45,091 bases of DNA from Pseudomonadota bacterium (lineage in GTDB: Bacteria; Pseudomonadota; Gammaproteobacteria; Burkholderiales; Thiobacillaceae), in assembly GCA_021802945.1 (NCBI GenBank), contig JAJZRE010000018.1:1-45091 (forward strand). Reading direction: 5' to 3'. Shown in pieces: positions 43,250 to 45,091 of the stretch. The notes beneath the pieces are model-generated. The model made no database searches, was not told the origin of the DNA, and saw nothing but the letters and a program-made list of their open reading frames with translations. Position numbers and translations under genes: made by a program. Every line of letters begins with the position of its first letter. The first letter of the stretch is position 1.

Positions 43250-44053
43250 TCAAAAGAACGTCGACACCGCCGCGTCCAGCGCGTCGCGCATGTCGGGATC
43301 GTCGGTGATCGGGCGCACCAGCGCGACGCGGCAGGCGGCCTGCGGATTCACGCCCTTGGCGATCAGCGAACCTGCGTAGATCAGCATGCGGGTCGACAGG
43401 CCCTCGTCGAGGCCATGGCCCTTGAGGTTGCGGCTGCGCTCGGCGATCGACACCAGCTTGCCGGCGATGTCGGCATTGACGCCGGACTCGTGCGCGACGA
43501 TCTCGGTTTCGATGGCGTGCTCGGGATAGGTGAAGTCCAGCCCGCCGAAACGCTGCTTGGTCGACTGCTTCAGATCCTTCATCAGGCTCTGGTAGCCGGG
43601 GTTGTACGAAATCACAATCTGGAAATCGGGGTGGGCGTGCACCAGCTCGCCCTTCTTTTCCAGCGGCAGCACGCGGCGGTTGTCGGTCAGCGGGTGGATC
43701 ACCACGGTGGTGTCCTGGCGCGCTTCCACCACTTCGTCCAGATAGCAGATCGCGCCGTGGCGTGCGGCGATCGCGAGCGGCCCGTCCTGCCACTCGGTGC
43801 CGGACGCGGACAGCAGGAAGCGGCCGACCAGGTCGGACGCGGTCATGTCCTCGTTGCACGCCACCGTGATCAGCGGCTTGCCGAGCTTGTACGCCATGTA
43901 TTCGACGAAGCGCGTCTTGCCGCAGCCGGTCGGCCCCTTGAGCATCATCGGCATGCGCACCGAATAGGCGGCTTCGTACAGCTCGACCTCGTCGGCGACG
44001 GGACGGTAGTAAGGTTCTGTGGTGACGCGATATTGATCGACGATGTTGCTCAT
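43250..44053 (-). CDS. cbbQ: RuBisCO activase AAA+ ATPase CbbQ
   Basis: The 267-residue MoxR-type AAA+ protein has Walker A GPTGCGKT (40-47), Walker B AICYLDEV (101-108) and a C-terminal [12 protein letters not shown] block with the sensor-2 Arg. It forms a hexamer that, with CbbO, reactivates RuBisCO using ATP. AGGAG six bases before the ATG is a good ribosome site. A terminator separates it from cbbS. A weak promoter (TTGCCG-N18-GATAAA on the minus strand, about 44075-44105) may give separate expression. Confidence 0.96.
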   Translation of the reverse strand: MSNIVDQYRVTTEPYYRPVADEVELYEAAYSVRMPMMLKGPTGCGKTRFVEYMAYKLGKPLITVACNEDMTASDLVGRFLLSASGTEWQDGPLAIAARHGAICYLDEVVEARQDTTVVIHPLTDNRRVLPLEKKGELVHAHPDFQIVISYNPGYQSLMKDLKQSTKQRFGGLDFTYPEHAIETEIVAHESGVNADIAGKLVSIAERSRNLKGHGLDEGLSTRMLIYAGSLIAKGVNPQAACRVALVRPITDDPDMRDALDAAVSTFF

Positions 44054-44130
44054 GGGGGCTCCTAGAATGTGGGGCTTATTTATCCGCGAATGACGCGTTT
44101 TCCGGCAAACACGGCATTCGCGGGCAAACA

Positions 44131-44163
44131 AAAAGCCCCCGCGCCCTGCGGGCGACGGGGGCT
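44131..44163 (-). terminator. Terminator/attenuator between cbbS and cbbQ
   Basis: On the minus strand AGCCCCCG-T-CGCCC-GCA-GGGCG-CGGGGGCT is followed by TTTT, a strong Rho-independent terminator 22 bases after the cbbS stop. It would end most RuBisCO transcripts and let only part of them reach cbbQ and cbbO. Confidence 0.88.
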
Positions 44164-44184
44164 GTTACGGTCTCCCGTCGCGGC

Positions 44185-44541
44185 TTAAACAGTCTTGCCG
44201 CGGTAGATCACCATCGATGCGCCCTGGCTCTGCGAGAAGTTGTCGTAGCCAATCAGACGGACGTGGTTGTTCGGGTTGGCCTTGTGGCAGGCGTCGGCTT
44301 CGGCCAGCACGCGGTCCACATCGGTTTCGCCGAACATCGGCAGCTTCCACATGTACCAGTAGGAATCCATCATGTGCTCGGGCTCGATATGCTCGATCGC
44401 CGGGTTCCAGCCTTTCTTCACCAGGTACTCGACCTGCTTCTTGATGCTGTCCTTGTCCATGGCGGGCAGGTAGGAGAAGGTCTCGAACTTGCGGCTGGCG
44501 GGATCGCTCAGGCGGCTTTTGTAATCCATCACTTCAGACAT
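44185..44541 (-). CDS. cbbS: RuBisCO small subunit, form I
   Basis: The 118-residue protein has the small-subunit pattern [36 protein letters not shown] and [17 protein letters not shown] (in part). It caps the octamer of large subunits. Length and the start region fit form IA. AAAGGAA lies 7-13 bases before the ATG. It is transcribed after cbbL across a 95-bp spacer with a long stem-loop. Confidence 0.97.
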   Translation of the reverse strand: MSEVMDYKSRLSDPASRKFETFSYLPAMDKDSIKKQVEYLVKKGWNPAIEHIEPEHMMDSYWYMWKLPMFGETDVDRVLAEADACHKANPNNHVRLIGYDNFSQSQGASMVIYRGKTV

Positions 44542-44553
44542 TTGGGTTCCTTT

Positions 44554-44626
44554 CTAGGATCTAGGATTTAGGATCCAGGGGCTAGGGTGGGCAGGTTTTC
44601 CCTAGCCCCTAATTCCTAGCTCCTAG
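44554..44626 (-). repeat. Long CTAG-rich stem-loop between cbbL and cbbS
   Basis: AGGGGCTAGGG (44577-44587) and CCCTAGCCCCT (44600-44610) form a perfect 11-bp stem with a 12-base loop. Outside it CTAGGATCTAGGATTTAGG pairs with CCTAATTCCTAGCTCCTAG with two mismatches and a short bulge, giving nearly 30 paired positions. There is no T-run. Six CTAG tetramers occur within about 75 bases. Confidence 0.8.
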
Positions 44627-44636
44627 CCCCTATCAA

Positions 44637-45091
44637 TTACTTGTGCGCGACGTCCAGCTTGTCGACGGTGTCGAACTCGAACTTGATCTCTTTCCACGTT
44701 TCCATGGCGATCTTCAGTTCCGGCGAGTTCTTGGCCGCTTCGGTCAGGATGGCCTTGCCTTCCTTCTCGACCTGGACGCCCTTGTTGCGGGCTTCCACAC
44801 AGGCTTCCAGCGCGACGCGGTTGGCGGCGGCGCCGGCGGCGTTGCCCCAGGGGTGGCCGAGCGTGCCGCCACCGAACTGCAGCACGGAATCGTCGCCGAA
44901 GATGGTGACCAGCGCGGGCATGTGCCACACGTGGATGCCACCCGAGGCGACCGGCATCACGCCGGGCATGGAGCCGAAGTCCTGGTCGAAGAAGATGCCG
45001 CGGCTGCGGTCTTCCTTGATGAAGCTGTCGCGCATGATGTCGATCCAGCCCAGGGTCGCTTCGCGGTCGCCTTCCAGCTTGCCGACGACGG
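44637..45091 (-). CDS. cbbL: RuBisCO large subunit, form I, C-terminal part
   Basis: The frame runs out of the window at 45091, so only the last 151 residues are seen. These include the end of the TIM barrel with [42 protein letters not shown] and the C-terminal [25 protein letters not shown] (all in part). The enzyme fixes CO2 on ribulose 1,5-bisphosphate. Association with cbbS, cbbQ and cbbO instead of carboxysome genes points to the form IAq type. The tail ends KLDVAHK. Confidence 0.97.
   Translation of the reverse strand, partial: VVGKLEGDREATLGWIDIMRDSFIKEDRSRGIFFDQDFGSMPGVMPVASGGIHVWHMPALVTIFGDDSVLQFGGGTLGHPWGNAAGAAANRVALEACVEARNKGVQVEKEGKAILTEAAKNSPELKIAMETWKEIKFEFDTVDKLDVAHK

Overview
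The window looks like a piece of a GC-rich betaproteobacterial chromosome, most like a chemolithoautotrophic sulfur oxidiser of the Thiobacillus type. This is inferred from the protein families, not from a database search. The main support is a form I RuBisCO operon with the CbbQ/CbbO activase pair (cbbL-cbbS-cbbQ-cbbO, minus strand, at the right edge), a class I fructose-1,6-bisphosphatase near the left edge, a gamma-type carbonic anhydrase, and a decayed sulfide:quinone oxidoreductase. No phage, insertion sequence, CRISPR array, tRNA or rRNA was found.

Layout. 1-3.1 kb (+): end of an RNB-family exoribonuclease, a TonB-family protein, then fbp behind a two-dyad regulatory region. 3.2-6.9 kb (-): a MASE3-GGDEF-EAL c-di-GMP protein and a class I DNA photolyase split by one frameshift. 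7.0-12.4 kb (+): a tightly overlapping yqgE-ruvX-pyrR-pyrB-(37-codon ORF)-pyrC' unit, followed by lnt; the PyrC' protein lacks the dihydroorotase metal ligands. 12.4-15.7 kb (-): a diguanylate cyclase, dut and coaBC. 15.7-17.0 kb (+): radC and rpmB-rpmG, with three 13-bp-spaced GTTAACCC repeats in the rpmB leader. 17.0-27.7 kb: a long run of minus-strand genes for lipids and envelope (desaturase, MscS channel, FadL porin, acyl-CoA synthetase), RNA methylation (RsmB-like), a small unknown protein, PsiE, a PerM-type permease, a TerC/Alx protein and HtpX. A divergent NhaR-like LysR regulator follows. 28.8-31.3 kb: a PIN protein, a thioredoxin, an unknown gene, the sulfide:quinone oxidoreductase remnant and the gamma carbonic anhydrase.

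31.3-40.6 kb is the most unusual part. A six-gene hydrogenase-4-like cluster (hyfB-C-E-F-G-I) keeps the membrane pump subunits and the Fe-S small subunit, but in the large subunit all four Cys ligands of the NiFe centre are replaced (RVCGIC to RVSGDS, and PCYSC to LSYSG). This matches the description of Ehr complexes (energy-converting hydrogenase related), a family of unknown reaction between complex I and group 4 hydrogenases. Two small ribbon-helix-helix proteins, identical at about three quarters of positions, sit at either side of the cluster. Each has a perfect AT-rich palindrome upstream, and both palindromes share the core TAAT-N3-ATTA. This suggests a dedicated regulatory pair for the cluster.

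The cbb operon has structured spacers. A Rho-independent terminator lies between cbbS and cbbQ, and long CTAG-rich stem-loops lie between cbbL/cbbS and between cbbQ/cbbO. These probably set the ratio of RuBisCO to its activase. Together the window links carbon fixation (RuBisCO, activase, FBPase, carbonic anhydrase) to an energy-converting membrane complex and ordinary housekeeping genes.
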